Assembly (NCBI GenBank): GCA_025054905.1
Contig: JANWZF010000059.1
Coordinates: forward strand, 1 to 8,049
Source of the DNA: Tepidimonas sp.
Lineage (GTDB): Bacteria; Pseudomonadota; Gammaproteobacteria; Burkholderiales; Burkholderiaceae_C
Direction: 5' to 3'
Length of the DNA: 8,049 nucleotides
Of this stretch, positions 1 to 6,607 are shown one piece after another. How positions within the stretch are numbered: the stretch's first letter is position 1; every line of letters begins with the position of its first letter. Position numbers and translations under genes: made by a program. The notes under the pieces are model-generated. The model saw only the letters and a list, made by a program, of their open reading frames with translations, was not told the origin of the DNA and made no database searches.

Positions 1-1065
1 CTGCACGCGCGGCTGGAACTGGCCGACTGGCGGGTGGCCGGCGCCGTGCTGCGCTCGGGCGACATCGGCTTTGCCGAAAGCTACCTGGAGGGGCAATGGA
101 GCAGCCCGGACGTGGCCGCGCTGCTGCGGCTGATGCTGGCCAACCGGCGCGAGCTCGACGCGGTCGTGCACGGCCACTGGCTTGGGCGGGCGCTGTACCG
201 GCTGCGCCACCGGCTGCGGCGTAACAGCCGCCGTGGCAGCCGGCGCAACATCCACGCCCACTACGACCTTGGCAACGGCTTTTACCGTTTGTGGCTGGAC
301 GAGTCGATGACCTACTCGTCGGCCTGGTTCGGCGGCGACTGGGGGCAGTCGCTGGAGCAGGCGCAGCGCGCCAAGATGCGCCGCGCCCTGCAGCAGACAG
401 GCGTGCGTGCGGGCCAACGCCTGCTCGAAATCGGCTGCGGTTGGGGGGCGTTGGCCGAGCTGGCGGCGCGCGAGTTCGGCGCGCGCGTCACCGGGGTGAC
501 GCTGTCGACCGAGCAGCTCACGCACGGCATGCGCCGCATCGCGCACACCGGACTCAGCGAGCAGGTCGAGCTGCGGCTGCAGGACTACCGTGACATTGCC
601 GACGGGCCTTTCGATGCGATCGTCTCAATCGAAATGATCGAGGCCGTGGGCCAGGCCTACTGGCCGGCGTATTTCGGTGCGCTGCGGCGGCTGCTGACCC
701 CTGGCGGGCGGGCGTGCGTGCAAGCGATCGTGATTCGTGACGAGCTGTTCGAGCGCTATCTGCAGGGCACGGATTTCATCCAGCAATACGTCTTTCCGGG
801 TGGTTGTCTGCTCAGCCGCGGTGAGATGGCCCGCCAGGCCCGCCGTGCCCAGTTGCAGATCGTGGATGAATTCGCGTTCGGCCCGGACTACGCCGAAACC
901 TTGCGCCGCTGGCGTCGTGCCTTTCTGGCGCAGCGCGACGCGGTGCTGGCGCAGGGTTTTGACGAGCGCTTCGTGCGCCTGTGGACGTTCTACCTCGCCT
1001 ACTGTGAGGCCGGCTTCGATGCCGGTGATCTGGATGTGGTGCAAGTCACCCTGGCCCGACCGTAA
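1..1065 (+). CDS. Cyclopropane-fatty-acid synthase-like SAM-dependent methyltransferase (5'-partial)
   Basis: The protein transfers a methyl(ene) group from S-adenosylmethionine to the double bond of membrane phospholipid acyl chains; it should act at the inner membrane face. The frame is open from the first base, and the residues before the first GTG (position 34) already match the family, so the true start lies upstream. Seen: the GDIGFAESYLEGQW segment near 60-100, YDLGNGFY near 265-290, the SAM-binding motif LLEIGCGWGALA at 421-456, EMIEAVG at 631-651, DFIQQYVFPGG near 772-804, and the C-terminal YCEAGF with its conserved Cys at 1003-1005. The EMIEAVG/VQAI/FIQQYVFPGG signature is that of the CfaB/UfaM-like branch, not E. 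coli Cfa: the E. coli His266 and Cys139 positions read Gln and Ser. UfaM-type enzymes methylate vaccenate on the way to furan fatty acids, so the product may not be a cyclopropane. It ends in TAA, overlapping the next gene by 32 nt. Family certain, exact product uncertain. Confidence 0.93.
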   Translation: MHARLELADWRVAGAVLRSGDIGFAESYLEGQWSSPDVAALLRLMLANRRELDAVVHGHWLGRALYRLRHRLRRNSRRGSRRNIHAHYDLGNGFYRLWLDESMTYSSAWFGGDWGQSLEQAQRAKMRRALQQTGVRAGQRLLEIGCGWGALAELAAREFGARVTGVTLSTEQLTHGMRRIAHTGLSEQVELRLQDYRDIADGPFDAIVSIEMIEAVGQAYWPAYFGALRRLLTPGGRACVQAIVIRDELFERYLQGTDFIQQYVFPGGCLLSRGEMARQARRAQLQIVDEFAFGPDYAETLRRWRRAFLAQRDAVLAQGFDERFVRLWTFYLAYCEAGFDAGDLDVVQVTLARP

Positions 1066-1651
1066 GCGGCGCGCACTGCTGGCCACGGGGCTGGCCGCTG
1101 CCGCCGGCGCGCCGGGAACGATCCGCTCTGCTGGCGCAACCGAGTCCGCTGACGCCATCCTGGCGCACGAGTTGCTGCCGGGATCAGCCCTGGTGGGAGC
1201 CGGCGCGTTGCGCGCCTGGGGGATGCTGATTTATCACGCCACGCTGTGGGCCCGGCCCGGCTGGCGCGCGCAGCAGCTCGGACGCGAGCCGGTGGTGCTG
1301 GTGCTGCATTACGCGCGTGCCCTGCGCGGTGCCGACATCGCTGAGCGCTCCGTCCTGGAAATGCGCCGCGCCGGCCCGCTGCCCCCGGAGACCGAAGCGC
1401 GCTGGCTCAGCACCATGCAGCGCCTCTTTCCGGACGTAGCAGCCGGCGACCGCCTGGGCGGGCGCTGGGATCCCGGCCACGGAGCGCAGTTTGCCGCCTT
1501 GCGCGTCGGCAGCACGCCGCAGCCGCTGGGAGCCGTGGACGACCCCCTGTTTGCCGCACGGTTTTTTGGCATCTGGCTGGCCCCCAGCACTTCGGCCCCG
1601 GCGCTGCGGGCTGCGCTGCTGGGCCAGGCCGACCCAGCACTGACGCGATGA
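1034..1651 (+). CDS. Exported chalcone isomerase-like protein
   Basis: This 205-residue protein resembles the bacterial chalcone-isomerase-like family (Chalcone_3 type); bacterial members have no proven flavonoid substrate and no reaction is assigned here. Seen: an N-terminal export signal with a basic run R10-K-R-R13, a hydrophobic Ala/Leu-rich stretch (residues 14-26) and a possible signal peptidase site after A33-G34-A35. The mature part has the family pattern: GAGALRAWGMLIYHATLW near residues 50-70, then ALRGADIAERSVLEMRR, then a C-terminal FFGIWLAP followed by LRAALLG. The adjacent arginines before the hydrophobic stretch resemble a Tat signal but lack the full consensus. ATG 1034 was chosen because it precedes the charged region closely; ATG 1019 in the same frame is an alternative. 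No strong Shine-Dalgarno is visible, so translation is probably coupled to the methyltransferase gene it overlaps. Genes of this type recur beside CFA-like methylases, suggesting an envelope role in the same lipid process. Confidence 0.85.
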   Translation: MWCKSPWPDRKRRALLATGLAAAAGAPGTIRSAGATESADAILAHELLPGSALVGAGALRAWGMLIYHATLWARPGWRAQQLGREPVVLVLHYARALRGADIAERSVLEMRRAGPLPPETEARWLSTMQRLFPDVAAGDRLGGRWDPGHGAQFAALRVGSTPQPLGAVDDPLFAARFFGIWLAPSTSAPALRAALLGQADPALTR

Positions 1652-2955
1652 GTGGCTCGTCCCTGTCCCGCACCGACGGCCTGCGCTACGGCCTCATCGC
1701 CCTGCCGTTGGCCTTTGCCGCGCTGCCGCTGTATGTCCACCTGCCGCCGCTGTACGCCCAGCACGGCGTGCCACTGGCCTTGCTGGGGGGACTGTTGCTG
1801 CTGGCGCGTCTGTTCGATGCCGCGACCGATCCGTGGCTCGGCCGGTGGTGGGATCGGGTGTTTGCCCGGGGTGGGGCCCAGGCCGTCTGGCGTGGCGCGG
1901 CCGGGCTCGCGGTGGGGCTGCTGCTGGCGATGAGCGCCCTGCTGCTGCCGCCGGATGGCGCCCCATGGGTGCTGGCGGCCTGGGCGCTGGTGGGGCTGGC
2001 GCTGACGTCGCTCGCCTACAGCGCGCTGACTCTGGCGCATCAAAGCTGGGGCACCCGCCTGGGAGGAGACGCCGGGCTGCAGGCGCAAGTGGCCGGCTGG
2101 CGTGAGGGCTGTGCGCTGGGGGGCGTGTTGCTGGCCGCCCTGCTGCCGCCGCTGCTGGGCTGGCCCTGGACGCTGATGTTGCTGGGACTGGCGCTGGTGG
2201 TCGGGTTGCTGGCCTGGCGCCAGGCCCCACGCCCCCCGATGGCCACCTTGCCCGCCACCCCCTCCTCGGGGTGGGCCGAGTCCTGGCTGCTGCCTTGGCG
2301 CCAGGCGGCCTTTCGCCGTTTGGCGCTGGTTTACACGCTCAGCGCCCTGGCCAGCGCCATCCCGGCCACCCTGGTGCTGTTCTTCATCGCCGACCGGCTG
2401 CAGGCGCACGCCTGGCAGGGCGCGCTGCTGGCAATCTACTTCCTGGCCGCCGCAGCCGGGCTGCCGTGGTGGCTGCGCTTGGTGGCACGGCTGGGTTTGG
2501 CGCGCACCTGGGCCCTGGGCATGGTCGTGGCGGTGGCCTCCTTTGCCTGGACCGCCACGCTGCAGGCAGGCGACGTGCTGCCCTTTGCGTTGATCTGCGC
2601 CCTGTCGGGCCTGGCGCTGGGGGCTGATCTGGCGCTGCCGCCCGCTCTGTTGGCCAACGTGGTGGCCCGCTGCGGCCACCGCGGCCAGCGCGAGGGCCTG
2701 TATTTTGGTTGGTGGAATCTGCTGGCCAAGGGCACGCTGGCCCTGGCTGCCGGACTGGCTCTGCCACTGCTGCAGGCACTGGGCTACCAGCCAGGGCAGC
2801 CCAGCGCGCAGGGGCTGCAGGCTCTGACCACCGTCTACGCCGTGCTGCCGTGCGTGCTGAAGGTGCTCGCCGCAGGGCTGCTGCTGGCCTTGGAGCTGGC
2901 CCGGCCGCACCACGCCCAGACCGTCACCCCCCACTCGAGTGGACCGCTGCCATGA
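1648..2955 (+). CDS. MFS transporter of the GPH (melibiose carrier, MFS_2) type
   Basis: A 435-residue polytopic inner-membrane protein, the usual length for a 12-helix cation-coupled symporter. Long Leu/Ala/Gly/Val-rich segments span almost the whole chain, broken by short charged loops such as RWWDR near residues 64-68 and a cytoplasmic-like loop near 192-215. In the second helix region it carries D57-A-A-T-D61-P, matching the Asp-x3-Asp-Pro motif whose two aspartates (D55 and D59 in E. coli MelB) bind the coupling cation. This supports Na+ or H+ symport, but the substrate cannot be read from sequence. Its start codon overlaps the upstream stop in ATGA (1648-1651), and its own stop overlaps the next start in the same way, so it is translationally coupled on both sides. 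Inference: given its neighbours it may move a lipid-related or small oxidised compound. It is not near any sugar-use gene, so a sugar role is unlikely. Confidence 0.9.
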   Translation: MSGSSLSRTDGLRYGLIALPLAFAALPLYVHLPPLYAQHGVPLALLGGLLLLARLFDAATDPWLGRWWDRVFARGGAQAVWRGAAGLAVGLLLAMSALLLPPDGAPWVLAAWALVGLALTSLAYSALTLAHQSWGTRLGGDAGLQAQVAGWREGCALGGVLLAALLPPLLGWPWTLMLLGLALVVGLLAWRQAPRPPMATLPATPSSGWAESWLLPWRQAAFRRLALVYTLSALASAIPATLVLFFIADRLQAHAWQGALLAIYFLAAAAGLPWWLRLVARLGLARTWALGMVVAVASFAWTATLQAGDVLPFALICALSGLALGADLALPPALLANVVARCGHRGQREGLYFGWWNLLAKGTLALAAGLALPLLQALGYQPGQPSAQGLQALTTVYAVLPCVLKVLAAGLLLALELARPHHAQTVTPHSSGPLP

Positions 2956-3548
2956 TGCAACCTGCCCCGATTGCCTCGGCGATGGCCAACCTGCTGCGGG
3001 CTGCCCGCCCCCAGCTGCCGCAACGGTGGTCCGCCGCCTGCCTGCTGGCTGCCGCCCTGGGCGGCTGCGCCGCCCCAACCCCGCAACGCTACGCCGGCGA
3101 GCGGCCGGTGCTGGACCTGCAAACCTACTTCAACGGCCGCCTACTCGCCCATGGCATGTTTCAGGACCGCTTGGGCCGGGTGCGGCAGCGCTTTGTGGTG
3201 GAGATGCACGCCTCCTGGCAGGGCACGCAGGGGGTGCTGGATGAACGCTTCACCTACAGCGACGGCACCCAGCAACGGCGCATCTGGCGCCTGACGGACC
3301 TGGGCGGCGGGCGCTACGAAGGCCGCGCCGACGACGTGGTGGGCGTGGCCACGGGCCAGGCCGCTGGCAACGCCCTGAACTGGCGCTACACGCTGCAACT
3401 GCCGGTGGATGGCCGGGTGTGGGAGGTGCAGTTGGACGACTGGATGTTTCTGATCGACGAGCGCACGATGCTCAACCGCGCGACGATGAGCAAATGGGGC
3501 ATCCGGCTCGGCGAAGTCACGCTGTCGTTCACCCGTCTGCAACCATGA
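2952..3548 (+). CDS. DUF3833 domain-containing lipoprotein
   Basis: A 198-residue protein with a lipoprotein signal: a hydrophobic AACLLAAALGGC segment ending in the lipid-attachment cysteine C39, followed by Ala, which predicts sorting to the outer membrane rather than inner-membrane retention. If translation begins instead at the in-frame ATG 2982, the cysteine is residue 29, a more usual signal length. The mature domain has the DUF3833 pattern: LDLQTYFNGRLLAHGMFQDR, then GVLDERFTYSDGT, RIWRL, YEGRADDVVG, and a C-terminal VQLDDWMFLIDERTMLNRA with SKWGIRLGEVTLSF. The family has no known reaction; the repeated beta-rich segments suggest a lipocalin-like barrel that could bind a lipid, but that is inference. 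It overlaps the transporter stop and the SDR start by 4 nt each. DUF3833 genes are regular companions of CFA-like methylases and chalcone-isomerase-like genes, consistent with an envelope lipid function. Confidence 0.88.
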   Translation: MMQPAPIASAMANLLRAARPQLPQRWSAACLLAAALGGCAAPTPQRYAGERPVLDLQTYFNGRLLAHGMFQDRLGRVRQRFVVEMHASWQGTQGVLDERFTYSDGTQQRRIWRLTDLGGGRYEGRADDVVGVATGQAAGNALNWRYTLQLPVDGRVWEVQLDDWMFLIDERTMLNRATMSKWGIRLGEVTLSFTRLQP

Positions 3549-4315
3549 GCGCCAACCCCCGTTTGACGGACTGGCACGGCCGCCGCACCTGGATCGTCGG
3601 GGCCTCCAGCGGCATTGGTCTGGCGGTGGCCGAAGCGCTGCACGCGCGCGGTGCGCAGGTCATCGTCTCGGCGCGGCAGGCCACCCGGTTGGCCGAGTGG
3701 GCGGCCCTGGCACCGCGCCGCAGCGCGCTACCCCTGGACGTCACCCAGCGCGCCGACGTCGAGCAGGCCGCCGCGCGGCTGTGGGCCGACGGCCCGCTGG
3801 ATCTGGTGCTGCACGCCGCTGCGCATTACCAGCCGCAGCGTGCCACGGCGCTGGACCTGGACGAGCTGCTGCGCCACCAACAGATCAACGTCGAGGGCGC
3901 GCTGCACGTGGTGGCCGCCGTGGTGCCGCGCCTGCTGACCCAGCGCAGCGGGCATTTGAGCCTGATCGCCAGCGTGGCGGGCTGGCGGGGCCTGCCTCAG
4001 GCGCTGGCTTACGGCCCCACCAAAGCGGCCCTGTTGCATTTGGCTGAAATCCTGCACCTGGAGTTGCGGCCGCACGGCATCGGGGTCAGCGTGATCAACC
4101 CGGGCTTCGTCGCCACACCCCTGACGGCGCGCAACACCTTCCGCATGCCGGCGCTGATCAGTCCCCAGCAGGCCGCACACCACATTCTGCGCGGCTGGGC
4201 ACGCGGAGCGTTCGATATCCACTTCCCGAAGCGCTTCACGCTGCTGCTGCGGCTGCTGCGCTGTCTGCCCTACCCCATGTACTTTGCGCTGGTGCGCCGC
4301 CTGACCGGCGGCTGA
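3545..4315 (+). CDS. Short-chain dehydrogenase/reductase (SDR) family oxidoreductase
   Basis: A 256-residue classical SDR, the standard length, predicted to use NAD(P)(H) to oxidise an alcohol or reduce a carbonyl. Seen: the Rossmann nucleotide-binding turn GASSGIG at residues 19-25 (Val instead of the common Thr just before it), and the catalytic tetrad N115 (in NVEGAL), S143 (in LIASVAG), Y156 and K160 (in YGPTK), all in correct order and spacing. It then has VINPGFVATPLT, the usual segment after the active site. SARQATR after the second strand places an Arg where NADP-preferring enzymes often have one, so NADP is the likelier cofactor. The C terminus is Leu/Arg-rich (LLLRLLRCLPYPMYFALVRRL) and may touch the membrane. 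The start ATG lies in an ATGA overlap with the lipoprotein stop. Substrate unknown; the context suggests an acyl-chain derivative or an oxidised lipid product. Confidence 0.93.
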   Translation: MSANPRLTDWHGRRTWIVGASSGIGLAVAEALHARGAQVIVSARQATRLAEWAALAPRRSALPLDVTQRADVEQAAARLWADGPLDLVLHAAAHYQPQRATALDLDELLRHQQINVEGALHVVAAVVPRLLTQRSGHLSLIASVAGWRGLPQALAYGPTKAALLHLAEILHLELRPHGIGVSVINPGFVATPLTARNTFRMPALISPQQAAHHILRGWARGAFDIHFPKRFTLLLRLLRCLPYPMYFALVRRLTGG

Positions 4316-4319
4316 TGCC

Positions 4320-4325
4320 AAGGAG
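4320..4325 (+). promoter_or_regulatory. Ribosome binding site (AAGGAG) deciding the start of the SnoaL-like gene
   Basis: AAGGAG lies 10 nt before ATG 4336. It falls inside the reading frame that would begin at ATG 4315, so it favours 4336 as the real start. It is also the first strong Shine-Dalgarno in the window; the genes before it appear to rely on coupled translation. Confidence 0.6.
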
Positions 4326-4335
4326 CCCGGGACCC

Positions 4336-4773
4336 ATGACCCCAATCGAGCGCGCCGTGGCCGTCTTTGAACGCCTGAGCCCCGCGAGCTTGTCCGAGCT
4401 GCAGACGCTGTACGCTCCTGCAGCCTGGTTCAAGGACCCCTTCCACGAGTGCCAGGGCACGGCGGCCATCACGGCCATCTTTGCGCGCATGTTCGCGCAG
4501 CTGGATGAGCCGCGCTTCGTCGTCCACGACCGGATGGGCGATGCGGCGCAGGGCTTTGTCACCTGGACGCTGCACTTTCGCTGGCGGGGCCAGCGCAGGC
4601 CGCGCCAGATCCGTGGCGCGACTCACTGGCAATTCGACGACCAAGGCCGCATCCGCCTGCACCGCGATTATTGGGATGCGGCCGAGGAACTGTACGCCCA
4701 GCTGCCGCTGCTGGGTGCACTGATGCGCTGGCTGGCACGCCGCGTGGCCGGCCCCGATGCGTCCCGGGGATAG
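4336..4773 (+). CDS. NTF2/SnoaL-like small protein
   Basis: A 145-residue protein with the cone-shaped NTF2-like fold expected from its pattern: an N-terminal helix (TPIERAVAVFERLSPASLSEL), then YAPAAWFKDPFHECQG, a helix with ITAIFARMFAQL, and beta strands ending in THWQFDDQGRIRLHRDYWD. The FKDPF segment and the closing HRDYWD are typical of the SnoaL-like proteins that accompany photolyase/CFA-methylase clusters. The fold can be enzymatic (isomerase, hydrolase, cyclase) or only ligand-binding; Asp and His residues line the likely pocket, but no mechanism can be assigned. The start at 4336 is preferred over ATG 4315, which would overlap the SDR stop by one base, because of the AAGGAG just upstream and because family members begin close to the first helix. 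The gap to the SDR is 20 nt. Confidence 0.85.
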   Translation: MTPIERAVAVFERLSPASLSELQTLYAPAAWFKDPFHECQGTAAITAIFARMFAQLDEPRFVVHDRMGDAAQGFVTWTLHFRWRGQRRPRQIRGATHWQFDDQGRIRLHRDYWDAAEELYAQLPLLGALMRWLARRVAGPDASRG

Positions 4774-4779
4774 GGAGGG
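4774..4779 (+). promoter_or_regulatory. Ribosome binding site (GGAGGG) of the first photolyase-like gene
   Basis: GGAGGG lies 8 nt before ATG 4788 but only 2 nt before ATG 4782, so it supports initiation at 4788. It directly follows the stop codon of the SnoaL-like gene. Confidence 0.6.
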
Positions 4780-4787
4780 CCATGCCG

Positions 4788-6446
4788 ATGCAGGGCGTGC
4801 AACTCGTCTGGCTCAAGCGCGATCTGCGCGTCCACGACCACGCGCCGCTGGCTGCCGCCGCGCGCTGCGGGCCGGTGTTGCTGGTGCACATCGTCGAGCC
4901 CGGCCTGTGGCAACAACCCGACATGGCCACCCAGCACTGGGCCTTCATGCGCGAAAGTCTGGCCGAGCTGCAACAGCAGTTGCAGCACAGCGGCCTGCCG
5001 CACGCCGGGGTGCACCTGATCGTGGGCGAGACGCTGGCTGCGCTGCAGGCGCTGCACCGCAGCGTCGGCCTGGCCGGCCTGCACGCCCACGAAGAAACCG
5101 GCAACGACTGGACCGATGCACGCGACCGCGCGGTGCGGCGCTGGGCACGCCTGCACGGCATCCCCCTGCACGAGCAACCGCAGTTTGGTGTCGTGCGCGG
5201 CCTGCGCGACCGCGACCAGTGGCTGGCAGCGCGCCAACAGCGGATGCGCGCGCCACAAGCCCCCTGGCCACCGCCAGGGCTGTGCTTCGCCCCCTGGCCG
5301 CTGCGTGCCGCGCCGGGCCTCGATCCGGTGGCGTGGTGGTGTCGCGACGATGGCAATCTGCATCCAGGGCCGTGGCCCGATGCCAGCGCACTTGGGCTCA
5401 CGCAGATCGATCCCCCTGAGCGCCAGCGCGGTGGCCGGCAGGCCGCCCTGGCCACCTTGGACAGCTTTTTGCACCAGCGCGCGGCCCATTATCGCGGTGG
5501 CCTTTCCTCGCCGCTGACCGCCCCCAGTGCCTGCTCGCGCTTGTCGCCGTACCTGGCCTACGGGGTGCTCAGCCTGCGCGAGGTCGTGCAAGCCACTGAA
5601 CGACGGCTGCAGGAGCTGTCGCATCTGCCCGCAGACCAAGCGCGTCCGCTGCGCAGCGGGCTGAGCGCTTTTATGAGCCGGCTGTACTGGCACTGCCACT
5701 TCATCCAGAAACTGGAAAGTGAACCGCAGCTGCAGTGGCGCAACCTGCACCGCGGCTACGATGGCCTGCGCGAACCCGAGTGGGACGAACAGCGTTTTGC
5801 CGCCCTGCGCGATGGGCGCACCGGCTGGCCGCTGGTCGATGCCTGCGTGGCGATGCTGCGCCAGACCGGCTGGCTGAACTTTCGCATGCGGGCGATGCTG
5901 GTGTCGGTGGCTGCCTACCCGCTGTGGCTGCACTGGCGCGAGGTGGGTCTGTGGCTGGCGCAGCTGTTTCTGGACTATGAGCCCGGCATCCACTGGCCGC
6001 AAATGCAAATGCAGTCAGGCACCACCGGCATCAACGCCACCCGTGTTTACAACCCCGTCAAGCAGGCCATGGATCACGACCCCCAGGGCCGATTCGTGCG
6101 GACCTGGTGCCCGATGCTGCGGCAAGTGCCTGATAGCTGGCTGTTGGAGCCGTGGCGCATGCCCCCCAGTGTGCAGCGATCCTGCGGCGTGATCGTCGGA
6201 CGGGACTGGCCCGCGCCGCCAGTGGAGCTGCAGGCGGCCCTGCAGCAAGCCAAGGCCCGCCTGCACGCCTGGCGGCGTCAACCCGGCATGCAGGCCGAGG
6301 CGCGGGTGGTGGCGCAGCGCCACGGCTCGCGCCGCGGCATGCCCGGTGCCCGCCAACGCGACCCCAACACCGGGCTGGAGACAACCGCTCACCGTCGCCC
6401 GGCCGCGTCACGCCCAGGCCCGCGGCAACTGAGCTTCGACTGGTAA
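4788..6446 (+). CDS. Cryptochrome/deoxyribodipyrimidine photolyase-family flavoprotein
   Basis: A 552-residue member of the photolyase/cryptochrome superfamily, expected to bind FAD and use blue/near-UV light either to split pyrimidine dimers in DNA or to signal. Seen: the N-terminal alpha/beta antenna domain opening with VQLVWLKRDLRVHDHAPL; HEETGNDWTDARDRAVRRWA near residue 105; the linker; then the helical FAD domain with GGLSSPLTAPSACSRLSPYLAYG, SAFMSRLYWHCHF (W301, aligning with the dimer-stacking Trp of E. coli PhrB), GWPLVDACVAMLRQTGWLNFRMR, and SGTTGIN (410-416) followed by RVYNPVKQAMDHD and FVRTW. The C-terminal tail of about 90 residues is Arg/Ala/Pro-rich, contains HGSR and ends in QLSFDW. 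An oddity is that, by ungapped alignment, the E. coli PhrB W382 and N378 positions read M406 and H402. ATG 4788 was chosen by ribosome-site spacing; ATG 4782 would add two residues. Repair of CPD lesions is plausible but unproven. Confidence 0.9.
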   Translation: MQGVQLVWLKRDLRVHDHAPLAAAARCGPVLLVHIVEPGLWQQPDMATQHWAFMRESLAELQQQLQHSGLPHAGVHLIVGETLAALQALHRSVGLAGLHAHEETGNDWTDARDRAVRRWARLHGIPLHEQPQFGVVRGLRDRDQWLAARQQRMRAPQAPWPPPGLCFAPWPLRAAPGLDPVAWWCRDDGNLHPGPWPDASALGLTQIDPPERQRGGRQAALATLDSFLHQRAAHYRGGLSSPLTAPSACSRLSPYLAYGVLSLREVVQATERRLQELSHLPADQARPLRSGLSAFMSRLYWHCHFIQKLESEPQLQWRNLHRGYDGLREPEWDEQRFAALRDGRTGWPLVDACVAMLRQTGWLNFRMRAMLVSVAAYPLWLHWREVGLWLAQLFLDYEPGIHWPQMQMQSGTTGINATRVYNPVKQAMDHDPQGRFVRTWCPMLRQVPDSWLLEPWRMPPSVQRSCGVIVGRDWPAPPVELQAALQQAKARLHAWRRQPGMQAEARVVAQRHGSRRGMPGARQRDPNTGLETTAHRRPAASRPGPRQLSFDW

Positions 6447-6460
6447 GCCGACCGCCACCG

Positions 6461-6607
6461 ATGCACCGCAAACCTCACCTACCCTGCAAGATCTGCCCCG
6501 TCTGCGGCCGGCCGTTTGCCTGGCGGCGCAAATGGGCACGGGTCTGGGAGCAGGTGCGCTACTGCTCCGAGCGCTGCCGCCGCCAACGCCCTGCCGCGCC
6601 TGACTGA
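6461..6607 (+). CDS. DUF2256 cysteine-rich mini-protein
   Basis: A 48-residue protein matching the DUF2256 family almost end to end. It has C9-x2-C12-x2-C15, the GRPFAWRRKWARVWEQVRYC block, then C35-x3-C39 followed by Arg. C12, C15, C35 and C39 form a CxxC...CxxxC set that would bind zinc as a small treble-clef or ribbon; C9 is an extra possible ligand. Three Trp residues (W21, W25, W29) on one repeat and many Arg/Lys residues suggest nucleic-acid or protein binding, but the family has no established function. The gene sits 14 nt after one photolyase gene and 21 nt before another; DUF2256 is known to travel with photolyase/cryptochrome genes. ATG 6461 is the natural start: longer upstream extension in this frame would overlap the photolyase gene and has no family resemblance. 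No clear Shine-Dalgarno, so coupling is likely. Confidence 0.9.
   Translation: MHRKPHLPCKICPVCGRPFAWRRKWARVWEQVRYCSERCRRQRPAAPD

Noticed and set aside
737..1033. N-terminal extension of the chalcone-isomerase-like gene back into the methyltransferase gene
   Set aside because: The extension translates to Ser/Arg/Ala/Cys-rich sequence lacking family resemblance and would bury the signal peptide; the methyltransferase frame is the real coding frame there.
2709..2951. Upstream extension of the DUF3833 lipoprotein frame
   Set aside because: It lies out of frame inside the transporter gene, gives Arg/Ala-rich noise, and would place the lipobox far from the N terminus.
1309..3078. 589-codon open frame on the - strand opposite the transporter gene
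   Set aside because: The translation is low-complexity Gln/Arg/Gly-rich and shows no recognisable domain. It is opposite a clear membrane transporter and parts of two other supported genes, so it is a GC-rich antisense shadow.
3419..3544. Upstream extension of the SDR frame
   Set aside because: The SDR family begins just before the Rossmann motif, and ATG 3545 sits in an ATGA overlap with the preceding stop; the extension overlaps the lipoprotein coding region.
4671..4787. Longer photolyase start, including ATG 4782
   Set aside because: The far extension overlaps the SnoaL-like gene and has no family match. ATG 4782 is possible but only 2 nt from the ribosome site; ATG 4788 has normal spacing and leads directly into the first beta strand.
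4668..6008. 446-codon open frame on the - strand opposite the photolyase gene
   Set aside because: It is Gln/Arg/Ala-rich without domain resemblance and fully antisense to a strongly supported photolyase frame.
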